Assembly (NCBI GenBank): GCA_050734155.1
Contig: JBOHUD010000023.1
Span: 62,001-126,000 of the forward strand
Length of the DNA stretch: 64,000 nt
From: Aeolococcus sp050734155
Lineage (GTDB): Bacteria; Chloroflexota; Dormibacteria; Aeolococcales; Aeolococcaceae
Reading direction: 5' to 3'
In this document: positions 24,360 through 32,544 of the stretch, piece after piece
Position numbering within the stretch: position 1 is the first letter of the stretch
How the letters are laid out: every line of letters starts with the position of its first letter
Program-made: the position numbers and the translations under genes
The notes under the pieces: model-generated
What the model was told of the DNA's origin: nothing
Databases searched by the model: none
What the model saw: the letters and a program-made list of their open reading frames with translations, nothing else

Positions 24360-26494
24360 ACTGGCAGGGAGCCTCGCAACTCGGTCCCCGATCCCGGTGT
24401 CGAGTGGATCCGCAGCCTGCCACCGAGCGCCTCGAGCCGGTCGGCCATGTTGGTGAGCCCCGACCCCGTCCTGGTGGTGGCGGCGTCGAAGCCCCTGCCG
24501 TCATCGGCAACATCGAAGCGCAGCGCTCCGTGCTCCTCGCGCAGGCGCACCGTCACCCGCGACGCCCGCGCGTACTTCTGAACGTTCTGCAGTGCCTCCA
24601 GGATCGAGAAGTACATGGCGGCCTCCACGTCCTGTGCGTAGCGGCCGATACCGTCCGAATCGACAATCACCGGGATCGTCGCCTTGCGCGCCTGTGACCT
24701 CAGAGCCACCGTCAGGCCCCTGTCGGCGAGCAGCGGCGGGTAGATCCCGCGGGCAAGGTCGCGCAGCGTCTCCAGCGCCTCGTCGGCGTCGTGCTTGAGC
24801 TGGTCGATTGTCGCCTTCGCCCGCTCCGGGTCGCGGCCCAGGAGCAGCTCGGCCAGACCGAGCTTCACCTTCAGGGCCACCAGGTGCTGCTGGGCCCCGT
24901 CGTGGAGGTTGCGCTCCAATCGGCGCCGCTCCTGGTCCTGGGCCGTGACCAGCCTCTGCCGCGACGCGCGCAGCTCCTCCAGCCGTGCCTGCAGGTCGCT
25001 GGTGAGGCCGACGTTCTTCAGCACCAGCCCCGCCTGGGCGGCGAGGTCGGACAGCAGCTTCTCCTCGACCGGGGTCAGCGGCTCACCATTGCGTTTGGTG
25101 ACGCTCAGCGCCCCCAGCAACTCGCCCTGGTGGCGCACCTCGACGAGCCGATTCACTCCATCGACCGCTGGCAGCATCCCGTCGGCGACCTGAACGGCGT
25201 GGGCGGGAAGGGCGTCAGCCGGCCACACCGCGGCCTCCCGCCACATGGTTCCCGCCCGCAGCCAGACGTCGGCGCGCTGCGCCCCGGTTCCCTCGGCCAG
25301 CACCCGCGCCATGCGCGGCATCACGTCCTCGGTAGCGTACGACTCGGCGACCCGTTCCGAGAATTGCGAGAGCACCTCGTAGGGGGTCGCTCGCCGGCCG
25401 TAAACCAGCCGGTTGGCCACCTTCTGGAGGCGTTCGCGGACCGGCTGGAAGCCCACCGCGACGATCGCCGTGGCCAGGATCGACAGCCCCAGGTTGGGCC
25501 TGCCGCCGCCGCCGATCAGCGCGCCGATGCCCACCGCGATGCCGACGTACACCACGGTGATGAACACAGCCAGTGCCCCGTACACGAGGGTGCGGCTGAT
25601 GACGATGTCGATGTCGTACAGCCTGTATTTGAAGATGGCCACGGCCGCCGCGATCGGCAGCGCCACCCCGAAGCCGAAGATGATGGCGACGTCCAACACC
25701 CAGCCGGGAAGGATCGTGCCACTGCCCAGGCCGAGGGACAGGCACGCGACCGCCGTGGTGAGCACCGCGTACGCGATCCACTTCAACTGTTGACGCTCAT
25801 CGCCTCGCGACCTGCGCATGCGCACCAGCGGCGCTGACGCGGCAGCGGTCAGCAGGAGCAAGCCGAGACTCCACACCCCGTTGCCGAAGACCGAGGATCC
25901 GCTGGTCCCCCAGGGAGCCAGCGCGGCAACACCCAGGGGATTCGGCGGGGTGGACTGGCTCAAGGGGGTTCCACTCGAGCTCGCCAGCAGAGGCCCCGGT
26001 GCGAGTGCCGAGAGAACCATCAACAGCGCGCTCACGACGATCCCGGACACGAGCAGCGGCCTCCATCGCGGGGAAGGCAGGCGGCCGTCGGGGAGGAGCA
26101 GGAGGAGCAGGAGGACCGCGCCGGTCGGGAAGATGAGCGACAGGGACCAGCTGTTCAGCCAGAGTGCCCAGACTGCACCGGGCAGCGCTCCGGGATGGGT
26201 GATCAGGGCGAATCGCGCGTACTGCTCCTCGACGCCGACGGCACCGGTCAACAGACCTGTGAGAAGAAACAGCCACCCGGTGGCGTTGGCCGGGTGCCGG
26301 GCGGCCACCAGCGCTCCGACGACGGCGATCCCTATCGGGACCACCATGGAGATGGGGTCCGCCGCATCCAGGTTGAGGAGAGACGCCCGATTGAGGTACG
26401 CGAAGGCTGCGGTTGCCGCCGCGGCCGCGATGCTCAGCGCGGCCAGGCTGCAGGCCAGCACCGTCATGCGACGGCTTGGCACATGCCCGGTCAC
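24260..26494 (-). CDS. Sensor histidine kinase (HisKA_3), copy 1
   Basis: 744 residues. About 1-345: eight to ten membrane segments in two blocks; about 360-510: GAF-like region; HisKA_3 with phospho-accepting His531 (RRRLERNLHDGAQQ); HATPase with N-box EALQNVQKYA, G1 DDGRGFD, G2 GSGLTNMADRLEALGG. All catalytic motifs look intact. GTG 26494 overlaps the stop of the second kinase by 4 nt (GTGA). The tail beyond the ATPase (about 712-744) is low complexity and lies antisense to the receiver gene. Likely partner: the LuxR-type regulator or the single-domain receiver. Signal unknown. Confidence 0.88.
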   Translation of the reverse strand: MTGHVPSRRMTVLACSLAALSIAAAAATAAFAYLNRASLLNLDAADPISMVVPIGIAVVGALVAARHPANATGWLFLLTGLLTGAVGVEEQYARFALITHPGALPGAVWALWLNSWSLSLIFPTGAVLLLLLLLPDGRLPSPRWRPLLVSGIVVSALLMVLSALAPGPLLASSSGTPLSQSTPPNPLGVAALAPWGTSGSSVFGNGVWSLGLLLLTAAASAPLVRMRRSRGDERQQLKWIAYAVLTTAVACLSLGLGSGTILPGWVLDVAIIFGFGVALPIAAAVAIFKYRLYDIDIVISRTLVYGALAVFITVVYVGIAVGIGALIGGGGRPNLGLSILATAIVAVGFQPVRERLQKVANRLVYGRRATPYEVLSQFSERVAESYATEDVMPRMARVLAEGTGAQRADVWLRAGTMWREAAVWPADALPAHAVQVADGMLPAVDGVNRLVEVRHQGELLGALSVTKRNGEPLTPVEEKLLSDLAAQAGLVLKNVGLTSDLQARLEELRASRQRLVTAQDQERRRLERNLHDGAQQHLVALKVKLGLAELLLGRDPERAKATIDQLKHDADEALETLRDLARGIYPPLLADRGLTVALRSQARKATIPVIVDSDGIGRYAQDVEAAMYFSILEALQNVQKYARASRVTVRLREEHGALRFDVADDGRGFDAATTRTGSGLTNMADRLEALGGRLRIHSTPGSGTELRGSLPVYEAAPAADQASTSRSGLNSDLEMKPAAPTSSA

Positions 26495-28644
26495 GCCGGC
26501 ACCATCGGCGCGGGCAGTGCGAGCCGGCCGCGCAGCTCGGTGCCGGCGCCGGGTGTCGAGCGGATCTCCATGCTGCCGCTGAGCGCGTCCAGCCGGTCGG
26601 CCATATTGTTCAGGCCCGAGCCCCTGCGCGTGGTCTCCTGGTCGAAGCCCGCGCCGTCGTCGGCGATCTCGAACTCGAGAGCACCTGCCTGCTCGCGGAG
26701 GCGAATCACGCCGTGCGACGCCTCGGCGTACTTCTGCATGTTCTGGAGGCCCTCCACGCAGCAGAAGTACACAGCGGCCTCGATCTCCTGCGGGTAGCGC
26801 CCGACACCGATCGCATCGACAGTGATGGGAACGCTGGCCTTGCGTGCCTGGGAGTCGAGGGCGGCCGGCAGGCCCTTGTCCGCCAGGAGCGGCGGGTAGA
26901 TGCCCCGCGCCAGGTCCCTGAGTGTTTCCAGCGCCTCGTCTGCGTCGTCCTTCAACTGCCCTATTGCGGTTCTGGCCCTCTCCGGGTCCCGTCCCAGCAA
27001 CATCGCGACGAGCCCCAGCTTGACTTTGAGCGCGACCAGGTGCTGCTGGGCGCCGTCGTGGAGATTGCGTTCCAGGCGACGGCGCTCCTCGTCCTGCGCG
27101 GTGACCAATCTCTGCCGTGATGCCCGCAGTTCCACGAGCCGTGCCTGCAGGTCACCGGTGAGGCCGACGTTCTTGAGCACGAGACCCGCCTGGCCTGCCA
27201 GGTGAGTCAGGAGATTCTCCTCTACCGGCGTCAGCGACTCGCCGGTGCGCTTGGTGATGCTCAGCGCGCCGAGGAGGTTCCCCTGGTGGCGCACTTCGAT
27301 CAGCCGGCTGGTCTCACCGACCGCCAGCAGCGTCCCGTTCGACTCCGGTACGGGCTCCGCGAGCCGTGCATCAGCCGGCCACACAGCAGCGTTGCGCCAG
27401 GTTCCGCCACCACACACCCAGACGTCGGCTCTCTGTGCGCCGGTCCCTTCGGCGAGGACGCGTGCCATGTTCGGCATCACGTCGTCGGTCGCGTAGGACT
27501 CAGCGACGCGCTCTGAGAACTGCGCCAGCACCTCGTAGGGGGTGGCGCGCTTGCCGTACACCAGCCGGTTGGCTACCTTCTGCACCCGTTCACGCACGGG
27601 CTGGAAGCCGATGGCAACGATCGCCGTGGCGAGGATGGAGAGACCGAGGTTCGGTTTGCCACCACCGCCGATCAGCGCGCCAATGCCGACCGCCATGCCG
27701 ATGTACACGGCGGTGATGAACACGGCCAGCGCGCCGTAGACAATGGTGCGGTTGATCACCACGTCGATGTCGTACAGCCTGTACTTGAAGACGGCGATCG
27801 CGGCGCCGACGGGAAGGGTGCTGAGGGTGGCGATCAGCAGCGCGCTGCTGACCTGAGTCGCGGTCGACGCGCCGGCGCTGAGCTGGGTCACCACGTACGC
27901 GGCGAGACCGGCAGTGCTCAGCGCAGCCCCGTACATGAACCACTTCATCTGTTGGCGCCGCTCGCCTGCAGAGTGGATCGTGTTGAAGATCAACCCCGCT
28001 GCGCCAACCGCGAGATTGGCCGCCAGCAGGGGGAATGACGCGATGAAGGCCGTCCCCAGCCCACTGGGCGGCTGCGGCGAACTGAGCACGCTCAACTGAC
28101 CATCCAGTCCGACGCTCACGGGTCCAGCGATGACGATGGAGGCGGTGAACCCCACCAGGGCTGTGGTGAAGATCGCGCTCATGACGATGCATGCCCAGAG
28201 GCCCAGCCGCCAGCGGGGTGATGGCAGGCGGCCGTCCGGGAAGAGAAGCAAACCGATGGGGACCAGCGCCAACGTCGGCCCCCACAATGTCGATCCCAGC
28301 CATGCGGCGAGGGGGCCAAGAGGAAGTCCGCGGTGGCCGGAGCGATAGACCAGCAGCGCATAGAGTTGAGCGTCGCTCACCACCATGAGAGCGGCACCGA
28401 CGACCAGCAGGATCCACCCCACCGGGTTGCGCGCGTTCCGCGCAGCGATCAGGGCGCCCATCGAAGCGAAGGCCAGGGAGCCGATCGCGGCGCTGCCCGG
28501 GAACCCGAAGACCCGAGGGCCGGTACCGCGGGTAAGGAAAAAGAGCGGCAGGTTTGCCACCCCCAGGACCACGACCACAGCAAAGATGGTGGCCGCGGCG
28601 ATGGCCGCCGTGTGATGGTCTCCAGGGCGGCGACGCCTGCTCAC
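26491..28644 (-). CDS. Sensor histidine kinase (HisKA_3), copy 2
   Basis: 717 residues from GTG 28644. Same plan as the kinase that follows it: membrane block (about 15-330), GAF-like segment, HisKA_3 His529 (RRRLERNLHDGAQQ), N-box EGLQNMQKYA, G1 DDGAGFD, G2 GSGLNNMADRLDALSG. The kinase cores are near-identical while the first 200 residues differ, so the two likely answer different signals but could share a regulator. GTG 28644 is chosen because it starts 25 bp after the cyclase stop; longer readings are Arg-rich and unlike the paralogue. Coupled to copy 1 by GTGA. Confidence 0.85.
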   Translation of the reverse strand: MSRRRRPGDHHTAAIAAATIFAVVVVLGVANLPLFFLTRGTGPRVFGFPGSAAIGSLAFASMGALIAARNARNPVGWILLVVGAALMVVSDAQLYALLVYRSGHRGLPLGPLAAWLGSTLWGPTLALVPIGLLLFPDGRLPSPRWRLGLWACIVMSAIFTTALVGFTASIVIAGPVSVGLDGQLSVLSSPQPPSGLGTAFIASFPLLAANLAVGAAGLIFNTIHSAGERRQQMKWFMYGAALSTAGLAAYVVTQLSAGASTATQVSSALLIATLSTLPVGAAIAVFKYRLYDIDVVINRTIVYGALAVFITAVYIGMAVGIGALIGGGGKPNLGLSILATAIVAIGFQPVRERVQKVANRLVYGKRATPYEVLAQFSERVAESYATDDVMPNMARVLAEGTGAQRADVWVCGGGTWRNAAVWPADARLAEPVPESNGTLLAVGETSRLIEVRHQGNLLGALSITKRTGESLTPVEENLLTHLAGQAGLVLKNVGLTGDLQARLVELRASRQRLVTAQDEERRRLERNLHDGAQQHLVALKVKLGLVAMLLGRDPERARTAIGQLKDDADEALETLRDLARGIYPPLLADKGLPAALDSQARKASVPITVDAIGVGRYPQEIEAAVYFCCVEGLQNMQKYAEASHGVIRLREQAGALEFEIADDGAGFDQETTRRGSGLNNMADRLDALSGSMEIRSTPGAGTELRGRLALPAPMVPA

Positions 28645-28669
28645 GCTGTCCCGATGTACGCCGCTGGGA

Positions 28670-30007
28670 TCACGTCGTGCACCTCGGCGCGCCGGCGACA
28701 GGCACGCCGATCCGGTACGCTCCCACCGGCGTCTGCCTGCCCTTGACCAGCGCGGGTTCGAGGCGCTGCGCATGGGGCGCCTCCGCCAACCCGGCGTACG
28801 TGGGTTCGCTCAGCACCGTCTGGCCACCCTCGGCCCACTGCTGCAACCGCTGCGCCAGGTTCACGGCATCGCCGACTACCGAGTACTCGAGCCGCTCGTC
28901 GGAGCCGAGCAGAGCGGCCGCGACATCGCCGGTCGACACCCCGATGCCGAGGTGGAAGGGCGGCAACCCCGCGGTCGCCCAGCGCACATTGAGCTCAGCC
29001 TGACGGGCGTGCATGGCCCCCGCAGCGGCGACAGCGCGCTCGCACTGGTCGGTCTGCGGGAACGGTGCACCGAACACCGCCATCACCGCGTCGCCGACGA
29101 ACTGCATCACCGTCCCGTTCTCTGCGAGCAACGCGTGGTTCATCTCGGCGCGGTGCTCGTGGAGCTGGCCGGCGAGGACGCTGGGATCAGCCATCTCGGC
29201 GATCGTCGAGTAGGCGCGAATGTCAGACATGAGCACGGTGACGGTCAGCCTCTCGGTCTCCCCGGGCCGCACGCCCTGCTCGCGCAGCTTCTGGGCGAGC
29301 CCTCCGGGCAGCATCCGGCTGAGGCTCTCGCCCTGCTCCTCGCGGTCGACGATGGCGCGGTGCAGGAGGCGGAGGCGCTGCAGCGCGCTCTGCGTGCCGG
29401 TGCTGGCCTGCCGGGCCAGCTGCAGGAAGAGCTGCTCGACGGCATCCGAGACCGCTTCGGGCGTCGAGCCCATTGCCACCGCGATGGCCTTCATGGGACG
29501 TCCCTGCGCGACCAGTTGGAGGAGGCGCTCGTCGCTCTCGCTCAGACTGCCCGTGTCGGTGACCGGCTTGGTGAGCGCGTTGACGATGCGCGGATCGAGC
29601 ATGGAGCCGCCGGTGCTCACCTCGCGCACGGCGCGGGCCAGCTGGTCGCCCTCGGCAACCCCGTCCTTGAGCAGGTACGCGTACCCGGCGGCGCCCTCGC
29701 TGAGCAGAGAGATGGCGTACTCGGGCTCATCGTACTGGGAGAGGATCACGATCCCCGTCCCCGGATGCTGCTTGCGGATCAGCCGCGCCGCGCTGATCCC
29801 CTCGTCGGTGAAGTTCGGTGGCATCCTGATGTCGGTCACCACCACCTGCGGGGTGAGCGCGTCGGCGCTGGCCACGAGCTCGTCGTGGTCACCGGCCACA
29901 GCGACGACGTCGAAGTCACCGGCGGCGAGCAGCAACGCCCGGACCCCCTCGCGGACGATCAGGTTGTCGTCGGCGAGGACCACTCGAATGGTTGCGTTTG
30001 CGGCCAT
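28670..30007 (-). CDS. Response regulator fused to LuxR-like HTH remnant and class III adenylate cyclase
   Basis: 445 residues in three parts. Receiver (1-125): acidic ADDN, Asp59 in VVVTDIRMPP, Lys114. Middle (about 150-215): a degenerate LuxR-type helix set (LSESDERLLQLVAQGRPMKAIAV). Cyclase (about 245-435): metal Asp262 in LMSDIRAYS and Asp306 in QFVGDAVMAVFGAP, Asp380 in VVGDAVN, Asn383 and transition-state Arg387. The substrate Lys usual before the second motif is Gln302 (MQFVGD). So it should make cAMP under phospho-control, although the Gln leaves nucleotide choice uncertain. Start ATG is 6 nt past TACAGT. First gene of the operon with both kinases. Confidence 0.88.
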   Translation of the reverse strand: MAANATIRVVLADDNLIVREGVRALLLAAGDFDVVAVAGDHDELVASADALTPQVVVTDIRMPPNFTDEGISAARLIRKQHPGTGIVILSQYDEPEYAISLLSEGAAGYAYLLKDGVAEGDQLARAVREVSTGGSMLDPRIVNALTKPVTDTGSLSESDERLLQLVAQGRPMKAIAVAMGSTPEAVSDAVEQLFLQLARQASTGTQSALQRLRLLHRAIVDREEQGESLSRMLPGGLAQKLREQGVRPGETERLTVTVLMSDIRAYSTIAEMADPSVLAGQLHEHRAEMNHALLAENGTVMQFVGDAVMAVFGAPFPQTDQCERAVAAAGAMHARQAELNVRWATAGLPPFHLGIGVSTGDVAAALLGSDERLEYSVVGDAVNLAQRLQQWAEGGQTVLSEPTYAGLAEAPHAQRLEPALVKGRQTPVGAYRIGVPVAGAPRCTT

Positions 30008-30013
30008 GGCGTG

Positions 30014-30041
30014 ACTGTAGGCCCGGATCGGCATTCGGCAA
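30014..30041 (-). promoter_or_regulatory. Promoter TTGCCG-N16-TACAGT for the cyclase operon
   Basis: -35 TTGCCG (30036-30041) and -10 TACAGT (30014-30019) with 16 bp between; the ATG at 30007 follows after 6 nt, so the message should be leaderless. It drives the cyclase and, through short gaps, the kinase genes. Confidence 0.55.
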
Positions 30042-30150
30042 TGGGGGTGGGTACCACCATGACCGGTGGGAAGCATCCCCCCGGGGTCTCGCGCCGGCAC
30101 CCTCGTAACGGCGCGAGCGCGACGCGATGCTGTGCGGCGGAGGTACAGAA

Positions 30151-31143
30151 GTGCGCATCGAATCATCAGTGACCTCGATCTCCTGGATCCCGTCCGAGGC
30201 GGTCCGGGGCATGACCCGCCTGCCCTTCGACATGGGGGTGGCTCATTACGACGAGCCACCGCCCGACCAGATCGACGACCTCGACGCTCTCCGCAAGGCG
30301 GACCGCTTCCGGTTCGCCAACAGGCTCGGGGCGTGGATCGAGGTCGCGGACGGCCGCATCACCGGCCACGGCTACAGCGGTGGCGGCCAGATCGGATCGA
30401 CGACGATGCGCCTGCGCGGCAGGGTGGCGACCTTCGCCGCCGTGGCGTTCCCCGACCGGCGCCTGGATCCCGTGGTCAGTGAGGGCTCGGTGCGCTTCGT
30501 GCAGACCGCGGGAGGACGCACCGGGGTCCCCGCCCCGCGCCGCGTCAAATTCCCGCCCTTCATCCAGGTCTCGGCGCCGCTCGCCTGGACGACGCTCGCC
30601 CTGACCCTCAGTGCGGACGGCTCCTCGACGCACGAGGTTGTTGGGGCGAGCCCGTTCCCGCGCCACTGGATCTACGACCCGGCGGGCAAGCTGGTGCTCA
30701 AGTCCGGCCTGGTGGACTTCAAGGACTGGTACCGCCGCGCCTTCGGCCCGCACACCCCGTGGGGGGCCGAGGACTCGCCGGCCCTGGTCAGCGAGGTGGA
30801 GACCGCGCTCGAGCGCGAGCTATCCGGGCACATCATGCGCGGCGGCCGCAAGCCGCGCATCGGCAAGCTGGCGCAGGGTGAGATCCTGGTCAGCGAGGGC
30901 GACCCGGGTACTGACGTGTTCCTGGTTCTCGACGGCGTCGTGTCGGTCGAGGTCGATGGAACTGCGCTCGGCCAACTCGGACCGGGCGCCGTGCTCGGCG
31001 AGCGCGCGCTGCTCGAGGGCGGTCGCCGCACCGCGACGCTGCGCGCGGTCACGCGTTGCAAGGTGGCGACCCTGAGCGGCGATGACCTCGACCCGAGGAT
31101 GCTCACCGAGCTCGCCGCAGCTCACCGCCGCGAGGACGGGTAG
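30151..31143 (+). CDS. Protein with C-terminal cyclic nucleotide-binding domain
   Basis: 330 residues. The N-terminal 230 (MRIESSVTSISWIPSEAV, LPFDMGVAHYDEPPPDQIDDLDALRKADRFRFANRLGAW) is a conserved domain of unknown function; about 235-325 is a CNB fold with GEILVSEGDPGTDVFLVLDG and the phosphate-binding cassette VLGERALLEGGRRTATLRAVT (Glu and Arg in place). GTG 30151 has GGAGG 7 nt upstream. Divergent from the adenylate-cyclase fusion 143 bp away, so it is the obvious effector of that cAMP. No HTH, so it is not a CRP-type repressor. Function of the N-terminal part is unknown. Confidence 0.85.
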   Translation: MRIESSVTSISWIPSEAVRGMTRLPFDMGVAHYDEPPPDQIDDLDALRKADRFRFANRLGAWIEVADGRITGHGYSGGGQIGSTTMRLRGRVATFAAVAFPDRRLDPVVSEGSVRFVQTAGGRTGVPAPRRVKFPPFIQVSAPLAWTTLALTLSADGSSTHEVVGASPFPRHWIYDPAGKLVLKSGLVDFKDWYRRAFGPHTPWGAEDSPALVSEVETALERELSGHIMRGGRKPRIGKLAQGEILVSEGDPGTDVFLVLDGVVSVEVDGTALGQLGPGAVLGERALLEGGRRTATLRAVTRCKVATLSGDDLDPRMLTELAAAHRREDG

Positions 31144-31167
31144 CCGGACCGGGACACGGCGGGGGCA

Positions 31168-32307
31168 TCAGTCGCAGCGGCGTGCTCCGTCAGCAGTGGC
31201 AACGGTGAACACGCGCGGCACGCCGTAGCGGTGGCGCGCAAAGGCCGCGCCCACCGCCTCGGCGACCGCGGTGCAGGCATCGTCGGGAACGAGCGCGATG
31301 GCGCATCCGCCGAAGCCCGCCCCGGTCATCCGCGCGCCCCAGGCCCCGGCCGCGCGCGCCGCCTCCACGGCCACGTCCAGCTCTGCCGACGAGACCTGGT
31401 GGTCGTCGCGAAGCGACGCATGGCTCTCCTCGAGCAGACCACCGATGGCCGGCACGTCATCGTGGCGTAGTAGTTCCACGCAGCGCCTCACCCTGTCGTT
31501 CTCGGTGAGGACGTGACGCGCGCGCCGTCGCAGGACACCGTGCAGTCCGAGGTCGACAGCGTCCAGGGTCGCGTCGCGAAGCGAGTGCACGCCAAGGGCG
31601 GAGGCCGCGTCTGCAGCCTGCTCACGCCGGGCACGGTAGCCGGCGCCGCCTGTGGAGTGCACCACGCCGGTGTCGATGACCAGAAGCGCGGAACCAGCGC
31701 TGTCCGGTTGGAACGCGATGAGCTCGCGGTCAAGGCTCCTGCAATCGAGGAACACGGCGTGGCCGGCACGGCCGGCAAGGACCGCCAGCTGATCCATCAC
31801 GCCGATCGGGGCGCCCGCGATGGTGCTCTCCCCCTGCTGGCAGCAGCGGGCCATGTCATCGACCGTCAGGGGCTGTCCGGTGAGCTCGGTGAGGGCAAGC
31901 ACGGTGGCCACCTCGAGGGCGGCGCTCGAGGCAAGCCCGCCGCCCAGCGGTATCTCGGAATCGACCACCAGGTCGACGCCGGGGATGGCCACGCCGGTGC
32001 GGCGCAGCGCCCAGACCACTCCGAGGAGCGGTGCGGCCCAGCCCAGCGCTCCCGCGGGGGCGATGTCGTCGAGCGCGATGGCCACCTCAGAGGGCCTCTG
32101 CAGCGACAGGCAGCGCACCCGGCCGTCGTGGCGCAGGCCGGCGGCCACCACCGCAAACCGATCGATGGCGGCCGGCAGGGCCAGGCCCTCGTTGTAGTCG
32201 GTGTGGTCACCGATGAGGTTCACCCGACCGGGTGACATCCACACCCCGCCGGGCGGGTGACCGCTCGCCTCACGGAACGCTGCCACAGCTGCGCTCGGGT
32301 CAATCAC
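31168..32307 (-). CDS. galK: Galactokinase
   Basis: 379 residues. Galactokinase signature GRVNLIGDHTDYNEG (about 27-41), GHMP ATP loop PLGGGLASSAALEVA, catalytic Asp in GVMDQLAVLAG and C-terminal GARMTGAGFGGCAIALV are complete. Phosphorylates galactose at C1 for the Leloir pathway. GTG 32307 fits family N-termini (VIDPSAAVAAFREASG). No galT or galE sits beside it; the aldose epimerase 14 kb away belongs to another operon. Converges on the cNMP-binding gene with a 24-bp gap. Confidence 0.93.
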   Translation of the reverse strand: MIDPSAAVAAFREASGHPPGGVWMSPGRVNLIGDHTDYNEGLALPAAIDRFAVVAAGLRHDGRVRCLSLQRPSEVAIALDDIAPAGALGWAAPLLGVVWALRRTGVAIPGVDLVVDSEIPLGGGLASSAALEVATVLALTELTGQPLTVDDMARCCQQGESTIAGAPIGVMDQLAVLAGRAGHAVFLDCRSLDRELIAFQPDSAGSALLVIDTGVVHSTGGAGYRARREQAADAASALGVHSLRDATLDAVDLGLHGVLRRRARHVLTENDRVRRCVELLRHDDVPAIGGLLEESHASLRDDHQVSSAELDVAVEAARAAGAWGARMTGAGFGGCAIALVPDDACTAVAEAVGAAFARHRYGVPRVFTVATADGARRCD

Positions 32308-32446
32308 CGCTCCCGCCCCAACCCGTGGACGGACCGCCCATCGTCCGCCAGCGTGCCGACAGGGTGGGGCGGCGACCCGCATCATCCGTGAGCGGCGGCG
32401 ACGTGTTTTCGACTCGGTCGGTCACCCCCACTCCGCCCCCTCCATC

Positions 32447-32474
32447 CGGCAGCGCGGCGCACGTCGCGCTGCCG
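32447..32474. repeat. 10-bp inverted repeat in galK/L,D-transpeptidase intergenic region
   Basis: CGGCAGCGCG, an 8-nt loop and CGCGCTGCCG, a perfect match. It lies in the divergent intergenic region, 30-60 bp before the likely -10 (TACAGT, 32506-32511) of the L,D-transpeptidase gene, so it could be an operator. The rest of the 237-bp gap shows nothing clear. Confidence 0.4.
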
Positions 32475-32544
32475 TCTCGTTGTCCTCACCGGGCGCCCGA
32501 CACGATACAGTCCCCCTCATCCCAACTGCCCGAACGCCAAGAGA

